The notes beneath the pieces were generated by a model. It was not told the DNA's origin. It ran no database searches and was given only the letters and a program-made list of their open reading frames with translations. Positions 1 through 7,296 of a DNA stretch of 64,000 bases are shown here, piece after piece. Numbering within the stretch: position 1 is the stretch's first letter; each line of letters opens with the position of its first letter. Source of the stretch: DASVHS01 sp035468985 (GTDB lineage: Bacteria; Acidobacteriota; Thermoanaerobaculia; Gp7-AA8); the NCBI GenBank assembly GCA_035468985.1, contig DATISF010000055.1, forward strand, positions 1 to 64,000, written 5' to 3'. Position numbers and translations under genes: made by a program.

Positions 1-190
1 ACGGGACTGCCGCGCTTGATCCCACCACGAGCCGACCACTTCGGATTATCCCCACGCCGACGCCAGAACAGCTCGATTTCTAAACCGTCCCCACGCCGAA
101 CCCTCCCCAGTCCGATTACTTCACAGCCTCTCAGGATGACGCTTGCGCGCTAGCGATAGCGAGGGAACCTCTGCGCAAGTCGTTGTTCAC

Positions 191-285
191 GTCATCCTGA
201 GCCGCGAAGACGGCGAAGGATCTCGAAATGGCACGCGTTTTCGCATTCTGAGATCCTTCGTCGCGCTTCGCCGACTCAGGATGAC
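191..285. repeat. Palindromic interspersed repeat, family A, full copy
   Basis: Two long arms face each other: one opens with GTCATCCTGAG and reaches CGAAGGATCTC, the other runs from GAGATCCTTCG back to CTCAGGATGAC, with about 20 bp between them. A further half arm lies at 303-325. The left flank (CTGCGCAAGTCGTTGTTCAC) is also shared with other copies near 17,250 and 24,470. Other full copies are at 17276-17370, 17441-17522, 24108-24202 and 24364-24458. No gene is recognisable in positions 1-354. Confidence 0.9.
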
Positions 286-354
286 GTGAACATCCAGGGG
301 CAGAGCTTCGCCGACTCAGGATGACGACTTGTGCAGAGGGTTCCCTACCGCCGC

Positions 355-1071
355 CTACGACGCCAGCGTGCGCTCGTACTCCTGGCGCAGGGTCTCGTAG
401 CACTCGCACGCCCGCACCTCGAGGCCTTCGCGATCCTTGATGGTGATCGTATCGGGGCGCACGGCGATCGCGCCGGCGGCAGCGAGGCGTTTGATCGCCG
501 TGGCGATTCCGTCGGGCTCGAGCATCAGGGCGGTGCGGAGCGCAACGGGCGTGGTGAGGATCTCCGCGCTCGCCGTCCGCTGATGGATCATCAACAGCCA
601 GCGCGCCAGGCGCGCCTCGGGAGCATGGAATCTCGCGCAGACGGCCGTCTGCGCCACCTGCGCGAAGAGCGTGTCGACGAAGCGCAGCAACGACTTCTGC
701 AGTCCGCCGCCGCGGCGCAGTTGATTGCGCAGCTCGTCGGTGGGAATGCGGTACGCCCATCCCGCGCTCTGCACGACGGCATCGTCGAGCTGCGTTCGCG
801 AACCGGTGAAGACGCCCAGTCCCACCAGCCCTTCGTTCCCGATCAGCGCCAGCTCCATGGCGCTCCCGTCGCGCAATGTCCGCACGACCGAGGCGACGCA
901 GTTGATCGGAAAGAAGACGGCCTCCCACTGGGTGTTCGCCCGCAGCAGGGAATCTCCCGCCGCCAGCGACACGGCCTCAGCCGCGCGATGAATGGCATTC
1001 CTCTCATGCACGGCCAGCTGGCCGAGGAGAAGGTTGCCGGGGATGGTTTGCTGCTCGATAGCGATCGTCAT
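355..1071 (-). CDS. Crp/Fnr-family transcriptional regulator
   Basis: A 238-residue protein with the Crp/Fnr layout: an N-terminal cyclic-nucleotide-binding-like beta barrel (roughly residues 20-125, including NTQWEAVFFP and MELALIGNEGLVG) and a C-terminal winged helix (about residues 150-225, with the LARWLLM helix and the IATAIKRLAAAGAI recognition region). It has no clear cAMP-binding arginine signature or iron-sulfur cysteine cluster, so the ligand is unknown. The start chosen gives a TGATG overlap with the stop of the upstream membrane-anchored gene, so the two are probably translationally coupled. A longer in-frame start exists at 1110 but would overlap that gene further. Confidence 0.82.
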   Translation of the reverse strand: MTIAIEQQTIPGNLLLGQLAVHERNAIHRAAEAVSLAAGDSLLRANTQWEAVFFPINCVASVVRTLRDGSAMELALIGNEGLVGLGVFTGSRTQLDDAVVQSAGWAYRIPTDELRNQLRRGGGLQKSLLRFVDTLFAQVAQTAVCARFHAPEARLARWLLMIHQRTASAEILTTPVALRTALMLEPDGIATAIKRLAAAGAIAVRPDTITIKDREGLEVRACECYETLRQEYERTLAS

Positions 1072-1478
1072 CAGCTGGCCGCTCGGACCGCCGGCAGCAC
1101 CGCCTGCCACTGAGGTGCCGCGGCAGAATCAATGACGAATTCGAAGACCTTGCTGAAGCAGCGAAGGCGCATGACCTTGCCGCCGGCCACCGGCTGTCCG
1201 GTGACGAGCTCGTTCGCGTATTCGACTTCCTCGACGTACTCGAGCTCGAGCGACGCGTTCAGATCGGCGTTTTCGTAATAGAGCGTCTTCGCGCTGAGGG
1301 CCATGGCTACGGGGATGTGCTGTTTGCCATCGACCAGCTCTCCCCTTCCAACGAGACGGCATGAGCTTCGCCGTTCGTCATTGAGGCGCTGCATGCCGTC
1401 CGCGGCCATTCGCTTCCAGAGATTCCACACCAGCGCTGCGACAGCAACGACTGCCAACAGAATCCACATCAGAAGCAT
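1071..1478 (-). CDS. Membrane-anchored small protein, possibly PH-like fold
   Basis: 135 residues. The first 22 residues form a hydrophobic helix (LLMWILLAVVAVAALVW) followed by a basic stretch, as in a type II signal anchor. The rest is a compact, strand-rich domain of about 95 residues (SAKTLYYENADL, VMRLRCFSKVFEFVI, then a final helix near AAPQWQAVL), a pattern like bacterial PH-like domains; this is an inference from alternating hydrophobicity. It lies directly upstream of, and overlaps, the Crp-like regulator gene, suggesting an operon. No enzymatic motif is visible and I do not recognise the family with certainty. Confidence 0.65.
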   Translation of the reverse strand: MLLMWILLAVVAVAALVWNLWKRMAADGMQRLNDERRSSCRLVGRGELVDGKQHIPVAMALSAKTLYYENADLNASLELEYVEEVEYANELVTGQPVAGGKVMRLRCFSKVFEFVIDSAAAPQWQAVLPAVRAAS

Positions 1479-1487
1479 CGAAGCCTC

Positions 1488-1697
1488 CTAATCGGGTGCG
1501 ACGATGCTCGCCCACGGCATCTTCCGTACGGCGAGCACCGTGGCGTCAATCTCCTGCTGCGTGGCCGAAGATCCCAACGTCCGCTGGATGTAGGCGATCT
1601 CCGTGGAGACGAGCCGCTGCCCGAGAACACGGACCGCCGTCTTGCGGAGGTTGGTTTCGGATACGACGAGGGTCTGACGCGCGGCAGCGCGCGTCAT
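1488..1697 (-). CDS. Small conserved protein, paralogue of the gene at 8581-8796
   Basis: 69 residues, no signal peptide. It shares most of its length with the 71-residue protein at 8581-8796: both contain NLRK, LGQ-LVSTE, then TQQEID and a C-terminal MPWASI or LPWASI. The start overlaps the stop of the upstream RRM gene by four bases, so the two are probably translated together. The pairing with an RNA-binding protein, and a shared 5' leader upstream of the RRM gene and of the second paralogue, suggest a common regulon. Function unknown. Confidence 0.75.
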   Translation of the reverse strand: MTRAAARQTLVVSETNLRKTAVRVLGQRLVSTEIAYIQRTLGSSATQQEIDATVLAVRKMPWASIVAPD

Positions 1698-1951
1698 CTC
1701 CCCCCCTGCGGCTTCTGACGCGCCTCGTTGACCTTGAGGACGCTGCCGTCGACCTCCTTGCCGTTCAGACCGGCAATCGCGGCGCGGGCTTCCGCGTCGT
1801 TCTTGAATTCGACGAACGCGAAGCCGCGCGACTGGCCGGTCATCTTGTCCTTGATGACCTCGACCGGTGTCGGCGAGCCGAACGGTTTCAAGAGTTCGTT
1901 GAGGCGGGTGTCGGTGGTGCTAGGGGAAAGATTGCCCAGATAGAGTTTCAT
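1694..1951 (-). CDS. RRM-type RNA-binding protein
   Basis: 85 residues, a single RNA-recognition-motif domain covering nearly the whole protein. RNP2 is at the N-terminus (LYLGNL, residues 3-8) and RNP1 is RGFAFVEF near residues 42-49, with the aromatic residues expected to stack on RNA bases. Bacterial single-RRM proteins of this kind are known in cyanobacteria, where some are cold or stress induced. A conserved leader with a GGAAC box and a GCTAAG/CTTAGC hairpin lies upstream (1978-2041), and a small protein gene overlaps downstream. The RNA target cannot be read from sequence. Confidence 0.92.
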   Translation of the reverse strand: MKLYLGNLSPSTTDTRLNELLKPFGSPTPVEVIKDKMTGQSRGFAFVEFKNDAEARAAIAGLNGKEVDGSVLKVNEARQKPQGGR

Positions 1952-1977
1952 CAGTGGAACTCCGGTTGGATTGATTT

Positions 1978-2041
1978 GCTAAGAAGGTCGATCCAGGGAA
2001 ACTGACTTAGCTCAGAAGTCCTGAAGGCCGAGGACCGTTCC
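1978..2041 (-). promoter_or_regulatory. Conserved leader element, copy 1 (upstream of RRM gene)
   Basis: Read on the minus strand, a GGAAC box (2041-2037) is followed by a TTCAG block and an inverted repeat GCTAAG (2011-2006) ... CTTAGC (1983-1978) with a ~22-nt loop, ending 27 nt before the RRM start codon. The same order and spacing occur at 6751-6815 and 8815-8880. GGAAC could be the -35 box of an ECF-type promoter and the hairpin a 5'-UTR structure; both are inferences. Confidence 0.7.
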
Positions 2042-2087
2042 TCGGAGGAGCTCACGATACGCCGATTGGCGATTCAAGTCACGAAGA

Positions 2088-2130
2088 ATCGGGATTCGGG
2101 GCTCGGGATTCGGGATTCGGGATTCCCGTT
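2088..2130. repeat. GGGATTCGGGATTC-type short tandem repeat, family C
   Basis: Tandem GGGATTC/GGGGCTC units just upstream of the DUF2207 gene, ending in an inverted CCCG. The same unit forms a palindrome inside the GNAT gene at 34519-34582. No regulatory role is evident. Confidence 0.75.
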
Positions 2131-2142
2131 TACCATTTCCTC

Positions 2143-4035
2143 ATGCGTTACAAGTTGTTCGTCGTACTTCTGGCGCTGGGAGTGTCTCCGGCGTTCGCCA
2201 AATCGCTTTCCTGGCGATCCCTCGACGTCACGGCCAACCTCGATCGTGACGGCCGGCTGCATGTCGTCGAGAAACAGGCCATCGTCTTCGACGGCGACTG
2301 GAACGGCGGCGAGCGGGTCTTCCGCGTCGGCGCGGGACAGTCGCTGCAGTTCGAGTCGATCGCGCGCGTCGATGGCGGCGAGCGGCCACTCTCCTCCGGC
2401 GACCTCGCGCAGGTCGACCACTACTCGTTCACCTCTCCCACCGTGCTGCGCTGGCGCAGCCGGCTCCCGGACGATCCGCCGTTCGTCAACAAGGAGATCA
2501 CCTACATCCTCCGCTACACGCTGAACGGCGTGCTGCGACAGACCGACGGCGCGTACCTCCTGAGCCACGACTTCGCCTTCCCTGATCGCAGCGGCGTCAT
2601 CCAGCACTTCTCGCTTCGCCTCGACATCGACCCCGTCTGGCGCGGCGCCCAGTCGCCCGTGGTGATTCAGCGGGAGAACCTCGTGCCGGGCAAGAGCGTC
2701 GTCGTGCCGCTCACGCTTCAGTTCAGCGGCGCCGGCGCGCCCGCGGGCGCGGTCCGCACGCTCTCCAGGAAAGCGATCTACGGCGTGCTCGTGCTGTTCC
2801 TCTTCGCTGTTGCGTTTCTCCTTTTCGATTTCGTCTCGCACGAATCGGCGAAAGGCCGCTTCGATCGCCTCGTCCCTCCCGATGCCGTCGATGATGCGTT
2901 CCTCCAGCAGAACGTCTTCGCGTTCACCCCGGAGCTCGTCGGCGCTGCAGTCGACAACAAAACCGCGGGACCCGAGGTGGCGGCGGTGCTGGCGAGGATG
3001 ACGCAGGAGGGGAAGCTGTCGAGCAGCGTCGAACAACGCGGCACGTTGTTCAAACACAAGGTCCTCTGCCTCAACCTGCAGAAAGACGCCGATGACCTGC
3101 CGTCGTACGAGGCCAAGCTCGTTCGCGCGCTGTTCTTCGGCGCGAAGAACACCGACACGGATCGCATCCGCAAGCACTACCAGAGCAGCGGCTTCAACCC
3201 CGCGCTCATGATCGAGAGCGGCATCGCGCAGGAGCTGAAGCAGATCAAAGGATGGGAGAAGCAACCGCAGCGCGCGAACTGGAAGCAGAATTGGATCTTC
3301 TTTTCCGCCGCGCTCCTGCTCCTCATCCTGGCCGGCGCCTTCGGCAGTAACAACGACGCGCCCGTGACGATCTTCGTCGGCGTGGCCGGCGCCATCCTCC
3401 TGGGATGCGCGGCCGCGGCGGCGAACCTCAACTCGAGCGTGGTGACGAACTTCATCCGCTTCGCAATTCCCGCGGCATTCCTCGCCCCGCTCTACTGGCT
3501 GGTCATCGGTTACACCCTCGGCGCCGTGCGGCTGCTGCTCCACCTGACCACGCCCATCGCCATCTGCCTCTGGACCGTGGCGATCACCAAGCTGGTGCTC
3601 GACGCGCTGCGGACGAAGGAAGGGCCCGAGCGGATCGCATTCCGCAAACGGCTTTACGCGGCGCGCAACTACTTCATTCACGAGCTCCACTCGCCGAAGC
3701 CGCGGTTGCGCGACGAGTGGTATCCATACTTCCTCGCCTTCGGCCTCGGCCAGTACGTCGATCAATGGTTCGGGTCGTACGGTGCGGCCGGTTCCCAACC
3801 GGCCATGGCGTCGTCTTTCGGTTCGTCAACCGGTTCAGGGGGCGGCCTGTCGTCTCCATCCTTCACCGGCGGAGGCGGTGCGTTCGGCGGCGCCGGCGCG
3901 ACGGGCGGATGGGCGATCGCGGCCGCCGCGATGGCCGCCGGCGTCTCCGCGCCATCGAGCAGCAGCAGCGGCGGATCGAGCAGCAGCTCGAGCTCGTCGA
4001 GCAGCTCGGGCGGAGGGGGCGGGGGCGGGTGGTAG
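2143..4035 (+). CDS. DUF2207 domain membrane protein
   Basis: 630 residues. An N-terminal signal peptide (about residues 1-19, ending PAFA) is followed by an extracytoplasmic beta-rich DUF2207 domain (about 20-195), a membrane helix near residues 208-226 (YGVLVLFLFAVAFLLF), a cytosolic segment, a cluster of hydrophobic helices around 385-490, and a low-complexity tail rich in Gly and Ser that ends in a poly-Gly-Trp. This order, including the glycine-rich tail, is typical of the DUF2207/YciQ-like family, whose biochemical role is not established. A 574-codon open frame on the opposite strand covers the same region and is a compositional shadow. Confidence 0.85.
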   Translation: MRYKLFVVLLALGVSPAFAKSLSWRSLDVTANLDRDGRLHVVEKQAIVFDGDWNGGERVFRVGAGQSLQFESIARVDGGERPLSSGDLAQVDHYSFTSPTVLRWRSRLPDDPPFVNKEITYILRYTLNGVLRQTDGAYLLSHDFAFPDRSGVIQHFSLRLDIDPVWRGAQSPVVIQRENLVPGKSVVVPLTLQFSGAGAPAGAVRTLSRKAIYGVLVLFLFAVAFLLFDFVSHESAKGRFDRLVPPDAVDDAFLQQNVFAFTPELVGAAVDNKTAGPEVAAVLARMTQEGKLSSSVEQRGTLFKHKVLCLNLQKDADDLPSYEAKLVRALFFGAKNTDTDRIRKHYQSSGFNPALMIESGIAQELKQIKGWEKQPQRANWKQNWIFFSAALLLLILAGAFGSNNDAPVTIFVGVAGAILLGCAAAAANLNSSVVTNFIRFAIPAAFLAPLYWLVIGYTLGAVRLLLHLTTPIAICLWTVAITKLVLDALRTKEGPERIAFRKRLYAARNYFIHELHSPKPRLRDEWYPYFLAFGLGQYVDQWFGSYGAAGSQPAMASSFGSSTGSGGGLSSPSFTGGGGAFGGAGATGGWAIAAAAMAAGVSAPSSSSSGGSSSSSSSSSSSGGGGGGGW

Positions 4036-4878
4036 CTACTCCACGACGACGAGCACCGGCCGGTGATCCGAGGCGTCGGTATCAATCACCGTCGCCTCGC
4101 TGCAGCGCGTGCCGCGCTCGAGAAACAGATAGTCGATGCGCTTCTGCGGCGTGATGGCGGGATAGGTCAGGGCGTCGCCGCGACCGCACTCCATCCACGC
4201 GTCGCGGCGGCCGGCGCGGAGGACCTGCTCGTGCACGGCGGAGTCGGGCGTCGAGTTGAAGTCGCCGCCGGCGATCATGCCGCGCGCCGCGGCGAGGACC
4301 TGCGGGATTTCCTGGAGCCGGTACGTGTCTTCGCGCGATGCATCGAGGTGGGTGTTGGCGATGCGCAGCGATCCGGTCGTGACGATGAGCGCGATGCGCG
4401 GCTCGAGCGAGCCGCCTGCGCGGACCTGCGGCGGCTCGACTCGCAGCGGCACGATCTGATGCCCCGTGATCGGCCATCGCGAGAGGATGGCGATGCCGTA
4501 CTCGCCGCCCTGGTAATCGAGCGACTTGCCGAACTGCCCGTGCATCCCCGTGAGCCGGATGAGCTCCGCGACCTGATCGACATTCCCCGAGCGCGTCGTG
4601 TTGCGGTCGACCTCCTGGAGCAAAACGACATCGGCGTTTGTGGATTTCACGATCGCCGCGACGCGCTCGAGGTTGTCTTTGCCCGTCGCGTCCTTCCCCG
4701 CGTGAATGTTGTACGTGAGGATGCGCAGGGGCGGGTGGGTGGTGGAGGCGCAGGCGGTGAGGAGGAGGACGCAGATGAGATTTCGGCGGGGTTTCGGCCG
4801 CGTTTCGGCGGGGACACGGAGTGACGCTGAGGCACATGGGACTTCGCCGTGTCCCCGCCGCGTCTCCCTGTCCCACAT
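4036..4878 (-). CDS. Endonuclease/exonuclease/phosphatase-family lipoprotein
   Basis: 280 residues. The catalytic fold is clear: LRILTYNIHAG at the first strand, LLQEVD (metal-binding Glu), GIAILSRWPI, the NTHLD motif, GGDFNST and the terminal SDHRPV motif with its catalytic His. A lipobox-like LLLTAC precedes the domain, so it is probably an exported lipoprotein. The ATG at 4878 gives a TGATG overlap with the upstream nuclease gene and is the best start, though it leaves an unusually long 30-residue n-region crossed by an inverted repeat at 4818-4860 (CGGCGGGGACACGG and its complement). The substrate could be a nucleic acid, phosphoinositide or sphingomyelin; the sequence does not decide. 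Confidence 0.85.
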   Translation of the reverse strand: MWDRETRRGHGEVPCASASLRVPAETRPKPRRNLICVLLLTACASTTHPPLRILTYNIHAGKDATGKDNLERVAAIVKSTNADVVLLQEVDRNTTRSGNVDQVAELIRLTGMHGQFGKSLDYQGGEYGIAILSRWPITGHQIVPLRVEPPQVRAGGSLEPRIALIVTTGSLRIANTHLDASREDTYRLQEIPQVLAAARGMIAGGDFNSTPDSAVHEQVLRAGRRDAWMECGRGDALTYPAITPQKRIDYLFLERGTRCSEATVIDTDASDHRPVLVVVE

Positions 4879-5777
4879 CACGGCGTCCTCCAATCCACCA
4901 GCCGCTCTTCCGAGCTTCTCCACGTCGACCACCATAGATCTCGCAGCATCGACGCTCCCGCCGCCAGGCGGCGGGCGGCGAACTCGCGTGCCTCGGGCGT
5001 GCCGTCGTGCGAGTCGAAGCCGCCGTCGCGGTCGATTCGGTAGAGCGTCTCGACCAGCGCGTTCGATTCTTCGACGTGCGCCATCGCAGTGGCGAAGTAA
5101 TCGCGGCGCAGAACGGGCGGACGCATGTAGCGAATGACATCCGGCAGATCGAGCGCGCGCGTCACGAAGTAGTGCTCGAAGCGGCCGTGCGTCTCGCAAT
5201 CGGTGCGGAAATGCTCCGGGTTGGTCGTACCGACCCAGCCGTTGTAATGAATCGTCGTGTGATGCGGATTCGCCGTGTCGCCGACGTAGTGTCCGAGGGT
5301 GCCGGCGACGTGGATGATGTTCTGCTCGATCTGCTCGCGCTCCGCTCCCGGCCACGAGTCGCGCCACAGGCGCCACTGCACGGTCAGCAGATCGCAGAGC
5401 TCGGCGATGCGCCACGGCGCGAAGCCTGTGGTGGCGTTCCCGATGTTGTACTTGCGCAGCGTCCCCGACGTGTAGAGGAGATCGATGAACCGATATCGAT
5501 CCGGCGGCAGCGGCAGGCCTTTGACGTACTCGTAGTCGATGAAGTGCTCGGGAAAGTTGGCCGCGCCGATCGATGCGAAGTGCCCGGTGTACCAGCGGTC
5601 CGGCTCAGGCCCGAGATACGTCAGCCGCGAGAACGCTTTGTAGAAAAACACCGGCATGTCATTCGGCACGCCGCGAGTGGCCGCCTCGTTGACCATGAGG
5701 TGGGCCTTCTCTCCCCACGCCAGCAGGGTCGGCCTGGCGATGAGAAAAAGCAGGAGCGTGAGTCCACCGGCTTTCAC
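4878..5777 (-). CDS. Secreted zinc-dependent phospholipase C / S1-P1 nuclease-like protein
   Basis: 299 residues with a signal peptide that would be cleaved just before Trp (LLAWGEKAH). In the S1/P1 nuclease and zinc phospholipase C superfamily the mature N-terminal Trp binds zinc, so this fits. Further ligands appear as the HVAGTLGHYVGDTANPHH block (HxxxD and paired His) and the HFIDYE and HVEESN segments. The gene overlaps the downstream phosphodiesterase-type lipoprotein gene, and the two may act together on extracellular phosphate esters or nucleic acid. The exact substrate is not determined. Confidence 0.8.
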   Translation of the reverse strand: MKAGGLTLLLFLIARPTLLAWGEKAHLMVNEAATRGVPNDMPVFFYKAFSRLTYLGPEPDRWYTGHFASIGAANFPEHFIDYEYVKGLPLPPDRYRFIDLLYTSGTLRKYNIGNATTGFAPWRIAELCDLLTVQWRLWRDSWPGAEREQIEQNIIHVAGTLGHYVGDTANPHHTTIHYNGWVGTTNPEHFRTDCETHGRFEHYFVTRALDLPDVIRYMRPPVLRRDYFATAMAHVEESNALVETLYRIDRDGGFDSHDGTPEAREFAARRLAAGASMLRDLWWSTWRSSEERLVDWRTP

Positions 5778-5812
5778 GCTCGCGAGTATGCAACGAATCC
5801 CGAATCTCGATG

Positions 5813-6022
5813 CTACTCCGAGATCCGCGAGATCTTCCCTCTGACTTCCTGTTCGGCACGGTACCAGTCGCCGTCGGGATCGCCCGCTTCACCCTTACGC
5901 TCTTCGTAGAGCTCGTAGGCTCGGATTCGGATGCGCTCCTCGAGCGACGGAGCGGTCGCCTGCGCCGGTTGCTGGGCAGGCTTGACGGTCGCCTGTGCCA
6001 TACGCGGTGGTTTTGCAGCCAT
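5813..6022 (-). CDS. DUF2934 domain protein
   Basis: 69 residues. After a Pro/Ala/Gln-rich N-terminus the C-terminal half carries the DUF2934 signature: RIRIRAYELYEER, then GDPDGDWYRAEQE. DUF2934 proteins are small proteins of unknown function common in Acidobacteriota and Proteobacteria. The start used (6022) has a purine-rich GGGGG stretch upstream on the minus strand; a longer frame to 6214 exists but its extra sequence looks non-coding. Confidence 0.8.
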   Translation of the reverse strand: MAAKPPRMAQATVKPAQQPAQATAPSLEERIRIRAYELYEERKGEAGDPDGDWYRAEQEVRGKISRISE

Positions 6023-6149
6023 GGTGGTCCCCCTTATGGGCATCAACTTGTAGCCGAACGCGTGCCATCGGAAGAGTGGCCGAACAGCGCAGACGTGACG
6101 AAACTCACCGGGCGGTGGTGCATGACTCTCGCATCCGCAGCATGAGCAG

Positions 6150-6420
6150 AGTTCTCTCGTCTTCGCCGCCGCGCTGATTCCCTCCGGCATGAACGTCGGC
6201 ATGAGCGGCTTCACCGGAGCGGGCTATCCGGTACGTCGACCGCGGCGGAGCTCGACGGCACGCCGGCGATGGCCGACGGCATCAGCCGCATCTCCCCGTT
6301 CGGATTCCTCGGCAAGCTCGAGATCGCGCTCGTCGAGGTTTCGGCAGTTCTCGAGGACGGACGCCTCGTGCCGTCGTCTTCAGCCGGCAGCTCCGGCGGC
6401 ACGAGAGCTACTCGAGGACG
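6150..6420 (+). pseudogene. Remnant of acetyl-CoA hydrolase / CoA-transferase gene
   Basis: Two separated stretches on the plus strand resemble this family. Positions ~6165-6230 read ALIPSGMNVGMSGFTGAGYP, like the N-terminal LI-dGMtVgmSGFT-AGypK motif. Positions ~6318-6400 read LEIALVEVSAVLEDG followed by RLVPSSSAG, like the later IVEatAItEDG-ivPTtSvG motif. The intervening ~60 codons expected for an intact enzyme are mostly missing and no start-to-stop frame joins them. I infer an internally deleted relic; a profile search would settle it. Confidence 0.5.
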
Positions 6421-6456
6421 GGAAGGATGCTCGAGAATCGCGTGACGGCGTAACGC

Positions 6457-6735
6457 TTAACGCCGTCTCTGCCGCGAGACCGGCAGGGGCTTCTCTTTCA
6501 TCACGTGCCGCATACCGTACAGCGCTCCGAAAGCGCCGATGATCGAGACGATGAAGCTGATCAGGAAGCCGGCGGCAGCCTGCGGGCCGAAGAGGCGGGA
6601 AATGACGACTGCGACGATCGCGCCGACCGCGCCCGCGGCCACGTCCGGCCACAGTCCAAGCTCGCTGCCTTTCAACATCTGGCCGCCGATCCAGCCAGCA
6701 ACCGCACCAATGACGACGATAATCAGATAGGACAT
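6457..6735 (-). CDS. GlsB/YeaQ/YmgE-type small membrane protein
   Basis: 92 residues with three hydrophobic helices: residues 3-17, about 29-48 and about 55-74, with Gly-rich packing (GAVAGWIGGQML near the first helix). This matches the transglycosylase-associated/YeaQ family, small inner-membrane proteins often induced by stress and of uncertain activity. It is preceded by the second copy of the conserved GGAAC/hairpin leader (6751-6815), which also precedes the RRM gene and the small protein at 8581, so common control is likely. Confidence 0.88.
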   Translation of the reverse strand: MSYLIIVVIGAVAGWIGGQMLKGSELGLWPDVAAGAVGAIVAVVISRLFGPQAAAGFLISFIVSIIGAFGALYGMRHVMKEKPLPVSRQRRR

Positions 6736-6750
6736 TTGTGATCACTCCGA

Positions 6751-6815
6751 GCTAAGAGGGAGGATTCAGAAGATCTGACTTAGCTCAGAGGATCTGAAAG
6801 GGCGAGGACCGTTCC
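6751..6815 (-). promoter_or_regulatory. Conserved leader element, copy 2 (upstream of YeaQ-like gene)
   Basis: On the minus strand: GGAAC at 6815-6811, a TTTCAG block, CTGAGCTAAGTCAG, then GCTAAG (6784-6779) paired with CTTAGC (6756-6751). It is almost base-for-base the same as copy 1 across GGAACGGTCCTCG and CTGAGCTAAGTCAG. The hairpin ends 15 nt from the ATG and a CGGAG ribosome-binding sequence follows it. GGCGTAT further upstream (6839-6833) is also shared with copy 1. Confidence 0.7.
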
Positions 6816-7008
6816 CCGGCGGATAACCACCATACGCCGTTTACCCCCACCCAGCCACATGTTTCCCGGCCGGCGTGAGCGCACGCACGCGCCCGCTGTC
6901 TTCTCACTGGCAGCCACAACAGTTCTGATCACGATCGATGGGGTGCTGTTCTGGAAGGAGCACTCCATCTGGCGACCAACGGCTACTTCATGCATGGCCA
7001 GGGAACGA

Positions 7009-7296
7009 ATCTTATTTCACACGTAGGGCCCACTCTCCAGTGGGCCCGGGGCCGACTGAGAGTCGGCCCTACGTGATCGCGGGCGGTTTCGCATCCTGAG
7101 ATCTTTCGTCGCGCTTCGCCGACTCAGGATGACGAGTTGCGCAGACGTTCCCTGATCTTATTTCACACGTAGGGCCCACTCCTCCAGTGGGCCCGGGGCC
7201 GACTGAGACTCGGCCCTACGTGATCGCACGCGTTTGCGCATCCTGAGATCCTTCGTCGCGCTTCGCCGACTCAGGATGACGACTCGTGCAGAGGTT
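7009..7296. repeat. Tandem duplication of a composite repeat (family B + half family A)
   Basis: A unit of ~145 bp occurs twice. Each unit holds a family B element (7021-7074 and 7167-7221) with outer arms ACGTAGGG and CCCTACGT enclosing two hairpins (GCCCACT/AGTGGGC and GCCGACT/AGTCGGC), followed by a half arm of family A (7099-7132 and 7243-7276). Both units start with TCTTATTTCAC. The folded form would be a three-way junction. The stretch 6836-7296 holds no recognisable gene. Confidence 0.85.

Noticed and set aside
2074..3798. 574-codon open frame on the minus strand
   Set aside because: It lies antisense to the DUF2207 gene, is Arg/Asp/Glu-rich with no domain, and the plus-strand gene has a signal peptide and family features. 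High-GC third-position bias creates such shadows.
4818..4860. Inverted repeat as a terminator between the two overlapping exported-protein genes
   Set aside because: The repeat lies inside the coding start of the phosphodiesterase gene, and the genes overlap by TGATG, so termination there would be unexpected.
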